64,000 bases of DNA, taken from Peristeroidobacter agariperforans (GTDB lineage: Bacteria; Pseudomonadota; Gammaproteobacteria; Steroidobacterales; Steroidobacteraceae). The stretch covers positions 124,001 through 188,000 of the forward strand of contig NZ_RYFW01000006.1 of assembly GCF_004138335.1 (NCBI RefSeq), in the 5' to 3' direction. How positions within the stretch are numbered: the first letter of the stretch is position 1; each line of letters starts with the position of its first letter. This document shows, piece after piece, positions 53,875 through 62,132 of the stretch. The notes under the pieces are model-generated. The model did not search any database. It worked only from the letters and a program-made list of their open reading frames with translations, and was not told where the DNA came from. Made by a program: the position numbers and the translations under genes.

Positions 53875-55821
53875 TCACAGCTCGATCCGCACGCCGAGGT
53901 TATACACGCGCCCAGCTAAGGGCGCCCAGGCCTCGACAATCCTTTCACCGGTGGCCGCGGGCAGCGGCCGCAGGAGCGGATCGAATCGCGTTTGACGGCG
54001 ATCTGTCAGATTGAGCGCATTCAGGAAGATCGCGACGTCACCCAATTTGATCTCCGCGAGCACATTGATCTCGACGTAGGGCGAGCCCTCGGTCCGATAC
54101 GGATTGTCATAGAGCCGCTGGCTGCCGGTGTAAGAGAATTCGAGCCCGATGCGGCCCCGATCTTCGTCTTCGAGCAAGGCGCACAGTTCGCCCGAGAGTC
54201 GAGGCACCAGCTCGGCATCTCTTCTGCCGCCGCCAGGGGCCTCCTCGGTGACCTTCATGTAAGTGGAGCTGCCAATCACGTGCAGCTTGCCGAGGGTGTA
54301 GTGCACGAGCAGCTCGGCGCCGACGACATCGCGCGGGCCGTCATCATTGGCGATCAGCAATCTGCCTGGAACCACATCGGAGTTCACGACCAACGGATCT
54401 CGAATGCGCGAGCCGAAGATGCTGCCATTGACCTCCCAGATCCCTTCGGCCCATTTCATATCGATCGAAGCGCTGGTCGCACGCTCGGCATCCAGGTCGC
54501 GCAGCGGCTCCACCAGCGTGATGCTCGTCGCTTCGATTTCATCGAACACCAGCGTCGGCGCGGCGAAGCCGCCGCCAATGGAAGCTCGCAGCGACCAGTC
54601 TTCCTCCAGCCGGAACAGCGCCGAGAGCCTGGGACTCACAAACGTTCCGTATTCGTTGTGCGCATCGACGCGTGCGCTGCCGGCAAGCTTGATGCTGTCA
54701 TTCACAGTGTATTCGTCCTGCGCGAACAGCGCGGGCACCGCGTAACGATAGTTCACACCCGTGGCTTGCGCCGACTCGAAGCGGTCGTAATCGAATGCCA
54801 CGCCGGCAAGCCAGGCGTGTCGATCGTGAACACCGGACACCGTGGCTTCGCCGGAACCGGATGTGCGCACGTCCTCGCTGATCGCACCGTTGAAATCGCG
54901 ATCGCGCTCCACCCGCACGAACGACCATCGGGAGCCGAACGAGTTCGCGCCGGATAGCGGAATATGAGCAACGAGGCCGCCGTCAGCGCGACGAGAGTCC
55001 AACGTATCGCGGAACGTCGTGCCATCAGGGAGCACGCGACCGCGCATGCTGCCTCCTTGTCGCGACTCATCCATCAATCCCACCGTCGCAAACATCGTTG
55101 AGCCCTGGCCGTTGTCCCAGAACAGCCTCGGCCGCACTGTGTAGCGACGATACTCGGCGAGGTCGGCCCAACCATCGTCATCGATGTCCTCGCGCCTTTG
55201 ATCGTATGCGCCGGCGATCACGCTGTAGCCCCATTGCGGCGATAGTTCATCGGAGAAAAAGCCCACGCCGTCCGTCCCGCCACGCGATGTTCTATTTAGA
55301 AGAATCTCAGGCTCACTACCCGGCCGACGCGACATCAAATTCAACACGCCGCCCAGACCGCCGCTGCCGTAGAGCGCGGATGCCACACCCTTGATGACCT
55401 CGACGCGGCCAAGATCGAGCGGCGGTGTCTGTAACAAACCGAATCCGTCCGGCTGTGCGCCGAGCAGTGGCAGGCCATCCTGCAGCACCAGCGTGTGCCG
55501 CCCCGGCAAGCCTCGCATTTGCAGTGTCGCGCCACCCAAGCCCGCCGCCGTCGATTGAATACGCACGCCACCGAGCTCATTGAGCAGTGTCGTCAGGTTG
55601 CCGGGCTGCATCGTGAGGTTCTCCTCGATCTCCTCCTCCGGCAGAACCTCGACGCGGATGGGCTGATCGCGAACCAGCGCCTCGCTGCGCGTCGCGAACA
55701 CCACGACGGACTCGGTTTCCTGCTCCTCTTCCTCAGCTTCGTTCGCGTGGGCGCCGATGGACCACCAACTCAATGGGGCCACCAGGAAGGCGACGTACAG
55801 TTGGGCGCGGGGTACGTGCAT
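53875..55821 (-). CDS. TonB-dependent receptor (siderophore/vitamin type)
   Basis: A 648-residue outer-membrane receptor, the CirA/BtuB-like size class. The signal peptide ends at about IGAHA. A TonB-box-like ETESVVVFATR follows, then the plug with NLTTLLNELGGVRIQST, LQMRGLPGRHTLVLQDGLPL and RVEVIKGVASALYGSGGLGG, a 22-strand barrel region, and the C-terminal VYNLGVRIEL. Ligand is not evident; the compact size favours metal-siderophore or cofactor uptake over large glycans. It is divergent from the O-methyltransferase gene, with 291 bp between. Confidence 0.9.
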   Translation of the reverse strand: MHVPRAQLYVAFLVAPLSWWSIGAHANEAEEEEQETESVVVFATRSEALVRDQPIRVEVLPEEEIEENLTMQPGNLTTLLNELGGVRIQSTAAGLGGATLQMRGLPGRHTLVLQDGLPLLGAQPDGFGLLQTPPLDLGRVEVIKGVASALYGSGGLGGVLNLMSRRPGSEPEILLNRTSRGGTDGVGFFSDELSPQWGYSVIAGAYDQRREDIDDDGWADLAEYRRYTVRPRLFWDNGQGSTMFATVGLMDESRQGGSMRGRVLPDGTTFRDTLDSRRADGGLVAHIPLSGANSFGSRWSFVRVERDRDFNGAISEDVRTSGSGEATVSGVHDRHAWLAGVAFDYDRFESAQATGVNYRYAVPALFAQDEYTVNDSIKLAGSARVDAHNEYGTFVSPRLSALFRLEEDWSLRASIGGGFAAPTLVFDEIEATSITLVEPLRDLDAERATSASIDMKWAEGIWEVNGSIFGSRIRDPLVVNSDVVPGRLLIANDDGPRDVVGAELLVHYTLGKLHVIGSSTYMKVTEEAPGGGRRDAELVPRLSGELCALLEDEDRGRIGLEFSYTGSQRLYDNPYRTEGSPYVEINVLAEIKLGDVAIFLNALNLTDRRQTRFDPLLRPLPAATGERIVEAWAPLAGRVYNLGVRIEL

Positions 55822-56112
55822 CAGTGCTCACTCTGTAACAGCCACCAATGTTAGGAACATCGCGCTGACAAAGAACTGACGGACTGCGCCGGGGAGCACC
55901 GACGCAGCCACCGCTGCCGATCGTACAACGAAGAAGGGTGCTTGAAGCGTTGTAGGAATGCTCCGGCCGCCCGGTGCGCGTGGACCTGCAACGGTGCGAG
56001 CGCAGCACACGAGTTGCTTTCGTTTGCCGATCATTCCTCCTTATTATGCGCACGACTGCACGGATCAACTGCTCTGGCGGAGCTTCCCCTTCCCCTGTCT
56101 GTGAGCGTCATC

Positions 56113-57141
56113 ATGAGCGACCCTTCCGGCGATGTTGCCCACATTATGGAAGTCGGCTTCGGCTTCTGGCCCTCCAAAGTACTGCTGACCGCGGTCGAGC
56201 TCGAAGTGTTTACCCGATTGAGCGGCCGCTCTATGACAGGTGAAGAGCTCGGTCGCACCTTGGCCCTGCATCCGCGCGGCCTCTGGGATTTTTTCGACGC
56301 ACTGGTCGCGCTGGGCTTTCTTGACCGCGACGGCGACGGAGCTACGGCGCGCTATAAAAACACAGCAGCTACCGCCCAGTTCCTGGACAAGAATCTGCCG
56401 AGCTATATCGGCGGCATCTTCGAGATGGGCAGCCAGCGCCTGTTTCGTTTCTGGGCCGACTTGGGCGAAGCGCTGCGAACCGGCCGGCCGCAGAACGAAG
56501 TGAAGCACACTGGCAAATCCATCTTCGAAGCGCTGTACGCAAATGAGGCTGGGCTCGAGCAGTTCATGAGCGCAATGCGCGGAATCTCGGCGCCCAACTT
56601 TCGAGCGCTGGCCGAGAAGTTCGATTTCTCGAAGTATCGAACGCTGTGCGATGTCGGAGGCGCGACAGCACAGCTGTCGACACTCGTTGCAAGCCGCCAT
56701 CCCCACTTGCAGTGTGTGAGCTTCGATCTGCCCCCGGTCGAGCCGATCGCGCGTCGCTGGATCGCCAAAGCATCCCTGTCAGACCGCGTGCAGACAGTAT
56801 CGGGAAACTTCTTCGAGCAAGCGCTGCCGCGCGCCGATGTCATCACCATGGGCATGATTCTTCACGACTGGAACCTGGAGAAGAAACAGCAGCTCATCCG
56901 CCTCGCCTACGAAGCGCTGCCAGCCGGCGGCGCCTTCATCGCGATCGAAAACCTGATCGACGACGCGCGGCGCGAGAATGCCTTCGGTCTCATGATGTCG
57001 CTCAACATGCTCATCGAGTTCGGCGACGCCTTCGACTTCACCGGCGCCGACTTCTGGACCTGGTGCCAGCCCGTTGGCTTCAAGCGCTATGAAGTGCTGC
57101 CCCTGGCAGGCGCCTGCAGCGCCGCCATTGCATACAAATAA
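56113..57141 (+). CDS. O-methyltransferase (acetylserotonin/polyketide O-MT type)
   Basis: SAM-dependent methyltransferase of 342 residues from ATG 56113 (GTG 56101 also in frame). An N-terminal dimerisation winged helix (MTGEELGRTLALHPRGLWDF) precedes the Rossmann domain with the SAM motif LCDVGGATAQLSTLVA and the catalytic-base region in MILHDWNLEKK. The class methylates hydroxyls of phenols, polyketides or indoles. No biosynthetic cluster is visible nearby. Its stop abuts the convergent MBL gene. Confidence 0.9.
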   Translation: MSDPSGDVAHIMEVGFGFWPSKVLLTAVELEVFTRLSGRSMTGEELGRTLALHPRGLWDFFDALVALGFLDRDGDGATARYKNTAATAQFLDKNLPSYIGGIFEMGSQRLFRFWADLGEALRTGRPQNEVKHTGKSIFEALYANEAGLEQFMSAMRGISAPNFRALAEKFDFSKYRTLCDVGGATAQLSTLVASRHPHLQCVSFDLPPVEPIARRWIAKASLSDRVQTVSGNFFEQALPRADVITMGMILHDWNLEKKQQLIRLAYEALPAGGAFIAIENLIDDARRENAFGLMMSLNMLIEFGDAFDFTGADFWTWCQPVGFKRYEVLPLAGACSAAIAYK

Positions 57142-57867
57142 TCAACTTATAAGCCGGCGTCCCAAAGCTCGTAACAACTGCGCGCCGTCTCCTTGCCACG
57201 CGCTGCCGTGCATGACAGCCAGCGTCGTGGGCTGCTGCTCCGCCAGTCGGTCCAGTGTAGTCACCGTTTGTGGTGCGTGAGCGAAGTAATCCATAGGACC
57301 CCGGAACGCTTCGCTGGGCTCGAGAATGTCGTCTGTTGTGAGCGCAGGTTCGCCCTTGCCGCCTTGGGTGAACAAGTCGCCGCAAAAGAAGGTGTGCGTC
57401 GTTGTTTCCATCAGCAATCCACACTCCCATGAGTGCGGGACGTGCGGTGTAAAGAACCAGCGAAACCGACGGCTGCCGGTGACGAACTCCTCGCCATCGG
57501 CCAGCGCGCGCGGCGCACGCGTAGCGAAGTCGGAAACGCTGGTCATCGCCGCGATGTGGCTGCAGAAAGGCGTCGCATGTGGGGCAGCGGCGAGAAATGC
57601 ATTGAGCGCGCCGCATTCGTCCGCCTCGAAATGCGACAACCCCACATGCTTGAGCCGCGCAACGGGCATGACGCTCGCAATCGCCGCCTGCACGACCGGG
57701 AACAACTTCTGCTGTCCCGTATGAAACAACACCGGCTCGTCGTCGACGATGAGATATTGGTTGAAGCTGAAGGCCGAGCCCGCCCCGATCGCGATCGGCG
57801 TGTTGATCCGGTAGATGCCGGGGCCGATCTCCTGGATGTTCGTGCCCGTGGTAGTGTCGGTGATCAT
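57142..57867 (-). CDS. MBL-fold protein with flavodiiron-type HxExD site
   Basis: A 241-residue protein; ATG 57867 has GGAGGAAAC directly upstream. It is a metallo-beta-lactamase fold (NQYLIVDDEPVLFHTG, FFCGDLFTQGGKG, LAVMHGSAWQGDG), but the first metal motif reads SHFEADECG, that is H-x-E-x-D, instead of the hydrolase HxHxDH. That ligand set is typical of diiron oxygen/NO-binding flavodiiron and ODP proteins. There is no flavodoxin domain, so it would be a stand-alone diiron sensor or oxidoreductase (inference). Confidence 0.82.
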   Translation of the reverse strand: MITDTTTGTNIQEIGPGIYRINTPIAIGAGSAFSFNQYLIVDDEPVLFHTGQQKLFPVVQAAIASVMPVARLKHVGLSHFEADECGALNAFLAAAPHATPFCSHIAAMTSVSDFATRAPRALADGEEFVTGSRRFRWFFTPHVPHSWECGLLMETTTHTFFCGDLFTQGGKGEPALTTDDILEPSEAFRGPMDYFAHAPQTVTTLDRLAEQQPTTLAVMHGSAWQGDGAQLLRALGRRLIS

Positions 57868-58435
57868 GTTTCCTCCGTCGACGACGCCCGCAAACTGCTC
57901 GTGGATACTCGGTATTGAAACATGTTGGCCAAATCCGCCGCGCCTGGAAAGCCGCGGAGCGCCCAAATGGCGTGCGGCAGCGCAGTGGGGCTTGTTCGCG
58001 TGCCACCGAACGTGCTACTCGCCCTGCAAGGGCCGTCGGTAAAGGGGGGCCCCAGTGACCCTCACCGCTGCACTTGCACACTGGCGATGGCTCCGTGCAG
58101 CGCAAACAAACAATCGGGCCTAGGAGATCACGCAGTTTCTTAGCCAGTCTAAGTCATAGGATGTGACCAAACGGAATTATGCGTCGCCCACCAGCACATC
58201 GCACACCACGGTCACGTTCCCGGCCACCTCGGGCAGATTGCTTCCTGCCTTCAGCCGAACGGGCGCCAGGGGTCGAAGAAGACGCCATTGATTCGCCCGC
58301 TAACGTCCGTTTGCTCGCGAGAATGTCTGCAAGGAAGGCTGCAGCTTCACTCGAGCTTCTGACCGGTTACACCCCTGCGGACCCCGATGATTGTGGCCAC
58401 TATGAGGTCGGTCCACTCGAAGGATTGGAAGCGAG
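57868..58435. other. 568 bp with no recognisable gene
   Basis: Frames here are short and rich in Arg/Ser/Pro with no domain match. The part next to 57868 holds the ribosome site and promoter region of the MBL gene. The rest appears to be eroded DNA leading to the transposase stub. Confidence 0.5.
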
Positions 58436-58669
58436 CGGGGTTATGGGCTTCAACAGGAGTTCATCACGCCGCACTCGCCGGAGCAGAACGGCATGGTTGA
58501 GCGCGTGATCCGCACACTGAAGGACCAATGCGTGCATCGGCATCGTTTCGAGACGCTACAGCCCGCAAGTCGGGTTATCAGCGACTGGATCGGCTTCTAC
58601 AACAACGGCAGACCTCATCAATCGCTGGGGATGAGAACGCCAGCTGAGGCTTTTAAATTAGCAGCATGA
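58436..58669 (+). pseudogene. C-terminal stub of an IS3-family transposase (rve domain)
   Basis: There is no start codon, but the frame reads GYGLQQEFITPHSPEQNGMV, then ERVIRTLKDQCVHRHRFETL, SDWIGFYNNGRPHQSLGM and RTPAEAF before TGA at 58667-58669. This is the end of the retroviral-integrase-like core of an IS3-type OrfB, including the third catalytic carboxylate region (NGMVERVIRTLK). Only about 75 codons remain and no inverted repeat was seen, so the insertion is a relic. Confidence 0.85.
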
Positions 58670-59018
58670 CTTGAGCAGGAATCGCTGGGTCACTACATCT
58701 TTGCGTTCTTCGAACGCAACCCACTTTTCATTATCGTTCGAACCTCTTCCGCGTCGTCCTCCCCGTTTTCGCTGCGCGCACGAGCAACGATCGACGGGCT
58801 CAGGTTTCGATCCATAGGCGAGTCGCCGCCACACGCGACCTGCAAAGGTGCGTCCGAAGACACCGAACGGCACCAGACAGAGTCGCCCCGCAATCGAACA
58901 GAAGCGAGTGCTGGCACGTGAGCCGCCAACCAGGACGACCGAACGCCGTGCATTCGGATGGGAATGGAGCGCGCTTACTCTGTGCGAATGCGCGAGCTGG
59001 GGAACTGGTTGATATGAA
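58670..59018. other. 349 bp without a gene between the IS stub and tRNA-Lys
   Basis: Only short, low-quality frames on both strands. No repeat matching the transposase end was found by eye. Confidence 0.5.
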
Positions 59019-59094
59019 TGGTGGGTCGGCTGGGACTCGAACCCAGGACCAATGGATTAAAAGTCCAGTGCTCTACCAACTGAGCTACCGACCC
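59019..59094 (-). tRNA. tRNA-Lys (anticodon TTT)
   Basis: The minus strand gives a full cloverleaf: acceptor GGGTCGG / CCGACCC, D-arm GCTCAGTTGGTAGAGC, anticodon loop CTTTTAA (anticodon TTT), T-arm CTGGGTTCGAGTCCCAG, discriminator A and encoded CCA. It lies downstream of queC, as in many gammaproteobacteria. Confidence 0.97.
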
Positions 59095-59109
59095 ACTGGG
59101 AAAGGCGCA

Positions 59110-59127
59110 TCAGGCCCGGGGGCCTGA
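59110..59127 (-). terminator. Hairpin between queC and tRNA-Lys
   Basis: TCAGGCC / GGCCTGA with a CGGG loop lies 36 bases after the queC stop on the minus strand and is followed by TGCGCCTTTCCC. The T-run is weak, so it may be a partial terminator or an RNA-processing stem ahead of the tRNA. Confidence 0.4.
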
Positions 59128-59162
59128 CGGGGCGCGCATCATACCTAAAGAGGCGCGGAAAT

Positions 59163-59843
59163 TCATCGAAAATACCGTGTCGGATCCGGCACGCCGGCGG
59201 ACTGGAAACCGGCCCGGCGGAGACGGCAGGAATCGCAGCTGCCACAGGCCCGGCCGTCGGCGTCGGCCTGGTAACACGACACTGTCAGGGAATAGTCCAC
59301 ACCCAGGGAAACGCCGCGCTGGATGATCTGGGCCTTGGTCAAGTCGATCAGCGGCGTAACGATCTTGAAGGCCACCGTGCCCTCCACGCCCGCTTTGGTC
59401 GCCAGGTTCGCGACGCGCTCGAAGGCGGCGACGAAAGCCGGCCGGCAGTCCGGATAACCTGAATAGTCGACCGCATTCACGCCGATGAAGATGCGCGGCG
59501 CCTCGAGTACTTCGGCCCACCCCAGGGCAAAGGACAACATCACCGTATTGCGAGCGGGAACGTAGGTGACGGGAATGCCGACCTGCGGCGACTCGGGTAC
59601 GGCGATACTCGTATCAGTCAGCGCCGATCCGCCGATGCCGCCGAGATCGATGCGCAGGGTGCGATGCTCGACGGCGCCGAGCGATCTTGCGACCCGGTCG
59701 GCCGCGTCCAGCTCGGCCCGATGCCGCTGACCATAATCCACGCTCAGCGCGTAGCACTGAAATCCCTGCTCGCGAGCGATCGCGAGCACGGTGGCGGAAT
59801 CCAAGCCACCGGACAACAGCACGACTGCGCAATTATTAGCCAT
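59163..59843 (-). CDS. queC: 7-cyano-7-deazaguanine synthase
   Basis: Makes preQ0 from 7-carboxy-7-deazaguanine with ammonia and ATP in queuosine biosynthesis. The 226-residue protein has the PP-loop [10 protein letters not shown] at residues 9-18, [39 protein letters not shown] and the C-terminal zinc cysteines in [20 protein letters not shown]. It follows queE with a 72-base gap that contains a tRNA-like relic. Confidence 0.96.
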   Translation of the reverse strand: MANNCAVVLLSGGLDSATVLAIAREQGFQCYALSVDYGQRHRAELDAADRVARSLGAVEHRTLRIDLGGIGGSALTDTSIAVPESPQVGIPVTYVPARNTVMLSFALGWAEVLEAPRIFIGVNAVDYSGYPDCRPAFVAAFERVANLATKAGVEGTVAFKIVTPLIDLTKAQIIQRGVSLGVDYSLTVSCYQADADGRACGSCDSCRLRRAGFQSAGVPDPTRYFR

Positions 59844-59866
59844 TACTCAAAGCTTCTCATCAGCCC

Positions 59867-59915
59867 GCTCGGTAGAACACTGGACGTTCAATCCAGTGGT
59901 CCAGGGATCGAGTGT
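59867..59915 (+). pseudogene. Degenerate tRNA-Lys copy in the queC-queE gap
   Basis: On the plus strand the gap aligns with tRNA-Lys from the D-arm to the T-arm: GCTC, GGTAGAaCACTGGAC, gTTcAATCCA, gTGGTCC, then aGGGaTCGAGT (lower case marks differences). About 38 of 44 bases agree after a four-base deletion in the D-arm. The conserved U33 is G, and the acceptor stem and CCA are missing, so it cannot work as a tRNA. The anticodon stem (CACTGGA / TCCAGTG) is still perfect. Confidence 0.75.
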
Positions 59916-60608
59916 CTATTTACCTGGCGTATCGCCCCACAACACTTTGTGCAGCTGAATCTGCAGCCGCACCGGCAGCCGCTCGTCCAACACCCACTGC
60001 GCCAGATCGCGTCCTTCCACCTGGCCGTAGCTCGGGCTGAACAGCACCGTGCAGCGCTCGTACAGCCGACGCTCGCGAATGAAATCTCGCGCCCACTCGA
60101 AATCGGCGCGGCTGCAGAGCACGAACTTCACCTGCTCTTCCGGCCGCAGCACCTCGAGATTCTCGTAGCGATTGCGCTCGACCTCACCGCTTCCGGGCGT
60201 CTTCACATCGACGACTCGCACGACGCGCGCATCGACATTACTCACATCGATCGCGCCGCTGGTCTCGAGAGACACGCGATAACCGGCATCGCACAGCTTC
60301 TGTAGCAGCGGGAAACATCCTTTCTGCGCAAGCGGCTCGCCGCCCGTGACGCAGACATGTTTCGTGTCGAACGTCGCGACCTTCGCCAGCACATCGTCGA
60401 GCGAAGCCCATTCGCCCCCGTAAAACGCGTAAGCCGTATCGCAATACTGACAGCGCAGCGGACAGCCGGTGAGACGCACGAATACCGTGGGCCAACCGAC
60501 GCTGTCGGCTTCACCTTGAATCGAGAGGAAGATCTCGGTGAGCTTGACGCGCGCGGCGCCGGGGCCGGTGACGGCGGGATCGACGGTGGTTGAGTCAGCG
60601 AGATTCAT
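59916..60608 (-). CDS. queE: 7-carboxy-7-deazaguanine synthase (radical SAM)
   Basis: Radical-SAM enzyme that contracts 6-carboxytetrahydropterin to 7-carboxy-7-deazaguanine. The cluster motif is in LTGCPLRCQYCDTAYAF (C-x3-C-x2-C). Preceding it is the QueE pattern LTEIFLSIQGEADSVGWPTV; VCVTGGEPLAQ and FVLCSRADFEWA follow. Length of 230 residues is typical. ATG 60608 lies 66 bases after the cpoB stop, with a perfect hairpin between. Confidence 0.95.
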   Translation of the reverse strand: MNLADSTTVDPAVTGPGAARVKLTEIFLSIQGEADSVGWPTVFVRLTGCPLRCQYCDTAYAFYGGEWASLDDVLAKVATFDTKHVCVTGGEPLAQKGCFPLLQKLCDAGYRVSLETSGAIDVSNVDARVVRVVDVKTPGSGEVERNRYENLEVLRPEEQVKFVLCSRADFEWARDFIRERRLYERCTVLFSPSYGQVEGRDLAQWVLDERLPVRLQIQLHKVLWGDTPGK

Positions 60609-60646
60609 GGGCCTGATCTAACCACTTGCGCGACGGCATCACTCAG

Positions 60647-60667
60647 GGCGCCCCAGTGAGGGGCGCC
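60647..60667 (-). terminator. Perfect hairpin between cpoB and queE
   Basis: GGCGCCCC / GGGGCGCC with a 5-base loop, 8 bases after the cpoB stop on the minus strand. No T-run follows, so it may attenuate rather than end transcription into queE. Confidence 0.5.
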
Positions 60668-60674
60668 AGAATGA

Positions 60675-61463
60675 TTATCTGCCCTCGCTGTCCAGCTTCG
60701 CGAGCCGCTGGCTCGCGAGACGGGCGGCGGTGGTATCGCCAAAACGCTGCACGACCTGGCTGAGTGCGGAGCGCGCCTCGGTCCAGTTCTTCAGCTCGTA
60801 ATTGCAGTAACCGATCTTCAACAGCGCATCCGGGATCTTGCGCGACTCCGGATACTTCTCGATCACCGTGCGGAAATCGCGCAGCGCGTCCGGATACTGC
60901 TTGGTCACGTAGTGCGCTTCGCCCAACCAGTACTGCGCGTTGTCGGCCAGCGGGCCGTTCGGGAACGTCGTCAGGTACTGCTTGAACGCGTTGATCGCTT
61001 CCGGATATTTCGCATCCTTCAGCAGATCGAAAGCGGCCTGATAGTTGGCGCGATCGTCACCCTGCGGGATCGGCAATCCGCCCGCCGGGGGTACGACCGT
61101 GGACGCCGCCGCACCGGGATTGCCTTCGAGCGCCGACAGCCGTCGGTCGACGTCACCGTACATCTCACGCTGCTGCGTCTGGCTCTGCGTGACCTGATGC
61201 TGAAGCTCGTCCAGCTGACCACGCAGCACGCGCGTTTCCGACTGCGCCGCTTCGATCCGTTGCGACAGATCCAGCAAACTCTGATTGGCGAGCACGCGCT
61301 CGAGCCGCAACAGACGGCTGTCGAGCTCGGACAGCTTCTGCACTGTCGGATCGGCTTCCGGAGGCGTCGTGACGCAGCCCGACAGCACCGCCGCCGCGGC
61401 GGCGATCAGTCCGACGCGAACGGCAGCAATGTTTGGCACAACTCTCATGGCGCTTCGACTCAT
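60675..61463 (-). CDS. cpoB: Tol-Pal cell-division coordinator CpoB (YbgF)
   Basis: Periplasmic TPR protein that links outer-membrane constriction (Tol-Pal) to septal peptidoglycan synthesis. 262 residues: an N-terminal signal with a lipobox-like VLSGC, a trimerising coiled coil (about 40-110), a Pro/Gly linker, and C-terminal TPRs (YQAAFDLLKDAKYPEAINAF, NAQYWLGEAHYVTKQYPDAL, ALLKIGYCNYELKNWTEARS). ATG overlaps the pal stop as ATGA. The Cys suggests a lipoprotein form, unlike E. coli YbgF. Confidence 0.94.
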   Translation of the reverse strand: MSRSAMRVVPNIAAVRVGLIAAAAAVLSGCVTTPPEADPTVQKLSELDSRLLRLERVLANQSLLDLSQRIEAAQSETRVLRGQLDELQHQVTQSQTQQREMYGDVDRRLSALEGNPGAAASTVVPPAGGLPIPQGDDRANYQAAFDLLKDAKYPEAINAFKQYLTTFPNGPLADNAQYWLGEAHYVTKQYPDALRDFRTVIEKYPESRKIPDALLKIGYCNYELKNWTEARSALSQVVQRFGDTTAARLASQRLAKLDSEGR

Positions 61464-61984
61464 CGACCGTAGACCAGCTCGACGCGGCGGTTCTTGCCAT
61501 ACGCCGATTCATCACTGCCCTGCACGGCCGGACGCTCTTCGCCGTAGCTCACGGTGGTGATCTGATTTTCAGTCACGCCCTGGAGCATCAACGCGCGACG
61601 CACCGCCTGCGCACGACGCTCGCCCAGGCCGATGTTGTATTCACGCGAGCCGCGCTCGTCGGAATGGCCTTCCAGACGAACCTTCCGCTGCGGGCTGCCG
61701 TTCAGGAATTTCGCGTGCGCGGCCACCACCGGCACGAACTCCGGCTTGATCTCGGCGCGGTCGTAATCGAAGTACACGATCACACCGGCGGCCTTGGCCG
61801 CTTCCATCGCCTGCTGCTCGGCCGACAGCGCGCTGCTGCCGACGCCGCTGCTGTCCGCACCTTGGGTGCTGGTCGACGGCCCCACCGCCTCGGACGTGTT
61901 CTGCGCCTCGGGCAGGGGCTTGTTGCCACAGGCCGCCAGCATCAGGCCACTCACCGCGATCAGCATCAGCTGCGTTACACGCAT
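61460..61984 (-). CDS. pal: Peptidoglycan-associated lipoprotein
   Basis: Outer-membrane lipoprotein that binds peptidoglycan and TolB. 174 residues: lipoprotein signal with lipobox LMLAACG, a short linker, then the OmpA-like domain (VIVYFDYDRAEIKPEFVPVV, GHSDERGSREYNIGLGERRA with the diaminopimelate-binding Asp/Arg, and NRRVELVY). It lies 148 bases after tolB, a gap that may hold its own promoter. Confidence 0.97.
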   Translation of the reverse strand: MRVTQLMLIAVSGLMLAACGNKPLPEAQNTSEAVGPSTSTQGADSSGVGSSALSAEQQAMEAAKAAGVIVYFDYDRAEIKPEFVPVVAAHAKFLNGSPQRKVRLEGHSDERGSREYNIGLGERRAQAVRRALMLQGVTENQITTVSYGEERPAVQGSDESAYGKNRRVELVYGR

Positions 61985-62132
61985 CTACACTCTCCTGAAT
62001 TTGATTGTTACGACCGGCGAACCCGCTGAAAAATCCGCCTGTCGCCATTTACAGACCAAAACTGCGGCGAATTTTGCCACAACTCGGGCCGGCACACGGG
62101 CCTTCGACGGACTTTTTCCTGCCCTGTTCCTG

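Noticed and set aside
58693-58953. 86-codon minus-strand frame near tRNA-Lys
   Set aside because: No recognised motif and no ribosome site; lies in the eroded gap with the IS stub.
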